DNA of 64,000 nucleotides, from contig NZ_LMDE01000001.1 in assembly GCF_001425025.1 (NCBI RefSeq), forward strand, positions 230,751 to 294,750, given 5' to 3'. The DNA is from Nocardioides sp. Root122. Lineage in GTDB: Bacteria; Actinomycetota; Actinomycetes; Propionibacteriales; Nocardioidaceae. The position numbers and the translations under genes are program-made. Below, piece by piece: positions 63,743 to 64,000 of this stretch (position 1 is its first letter; each line of letters begins with the position of its first letter). Under the pieces are notes generated by a model. It was not told the origin of the DNA and ran no database searches. It saw only the letters and a list, made by a program, of their open reading frames with translations.

Positions 63743-64000
63743 CTAGCGACTCCTCGCCCGGAGCCGGGCGATGACCTCGGTCTTGTGCGCGAGCCTGGCC
63801 TGCAGCCGCTCGATCGTCGCCAGCGCGGCCTCGAGCTGGCGGCGCTGCACCTCGTGCTGCCCCTTGAGCCACTCGAGGTGCCCGAGGCCCTCCTCCAGCT
63901 TGGCGCTCAGCCAGTCCTTCTCCTTCGCCTGTCGCTCGTGCTCGCCGCGGAGCCAGGCGAGGTCGCGCTGGAGCAGGGCGATGGTGGCGCGCTCCTCGAC
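63743..64000 (-). CDS. Coiled-coil protein (5' end beyond the window)
   Basis: 85 residues plus a TAG stop are visible; the frame stays open to the last base, so the start lies outside. The sequence is one long charged coiled coil (QRDLAWLRGEHERQAKEKDW, LEAALATIERLQARLAHKTE) with no domain. It lies tail to tail with the M48 protease gene (3-nt gap). Glycosyltransferase or methyltransferase proteins sometimes end this way, but nothing here proves it. Confidence 0.6.
   Translation of the reverse strand, partial: VEERATIALLQRDLAWLRGEHERQAKEKDWLSAKLEEGLGHLEWLKGQHEVQRRQLEAALATIERLQARLAHKTEVIARLRARSR

Overview
The window is GC-rich, gene-dense actinobacterial chromosome, most likely from Nocardioides or a close relative in the Nocardioidaceae. 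The evidence is GTG starts, many 4-nt ATGA/GTGA gene overlaps, leaderless promoters (a -10 hexamer 6-7 nt before the start codon), close relatives of mycobacterial FadE5, EtfD and the actinobacterial dCTP deaminase, an IdeR-type iron box, and scattered short palindromic repeats. No prophage, insertion sequence, CRISPR array or rRNA was found. One tRNA gene (Gly, anticodon CCC) is present.

Layout. 1-7.8 kb: the end of a repeat-rich surface protein; an M1 peptidase lipoprotein coupled to an ECF sigma factor; a divergent Ser/Thr kinase; two secreted paralogues; an amidohydrolase. 7.9-11.7 kb: a PucR-type regulator divergent from a ferredoxin reductase plus membrane fatty-acid desaturase. 11.8-18.4 kb: coupled mini-ORFs, a membrane propeller-like protein, a mycothiol-type enzyme, a second surface protein and an orphan gene. 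18.4-21.8 kb: an ABC-2 exporter with its own sensor kinase and response regulator. 22-25.6 kb: a FadE5-like acyl-CoA dehydrogenase, then a TauE exporter and a cysteine-free Rrf2 regulator. 25.6-32.3 kb: a degenerate sulfotransferase-like protein, a sigma factor with its partner, secreted proteins, dcd, an SGNH hydrolase and tRNA-Gly. 32.6-37.6 kb: an iron-siderophore uptake operon behind a double iron box. 37.7-39.4 kb: a ribbon-helix-helix regulator, a DUF4097 protein and a 30-residue peptide behind a phased operator array. 39.5-43.3 kb: etfD with a roughly 500-residue disordered tail.

43.4-48.4 kb is the most distinctive region. Three WXG100-type small proteins surround a 543-residue protein with a WxG N-terminus and a C-terminal ADP-ribosyltransferase domain. 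It is followed, all overlapping, by an unknown gene, a second ADP-ribosyltransferase-like gene, an ADP-ribosylglycohydrolase (the probable antidote) and another unknown gene. I read this as a type VII-secreted ADP-ribosylating toxin with enzymatic immunity.

48.4-64 kb: a secreted metal-dependent hydrolase, an IclR regulator, two paralogous membrane coiled-coil proteins around a vanadium haloperoxidase and a LuxR regulator, the hutH-hutU histidine-degradation pair (hutU carries an in-frame insertion of a palindromic repeat), a secreted metalloprotease, a GGDEF protein, an M48 protease and the end of a coiled-coil protein.

Two regulatory links stand out. FadE5 and etfD, which act in the same beta-oxidation electron path, share a 15-bp near-palindrome upstream. 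The TauE exporter and Rrf2 genes share two short motifs.
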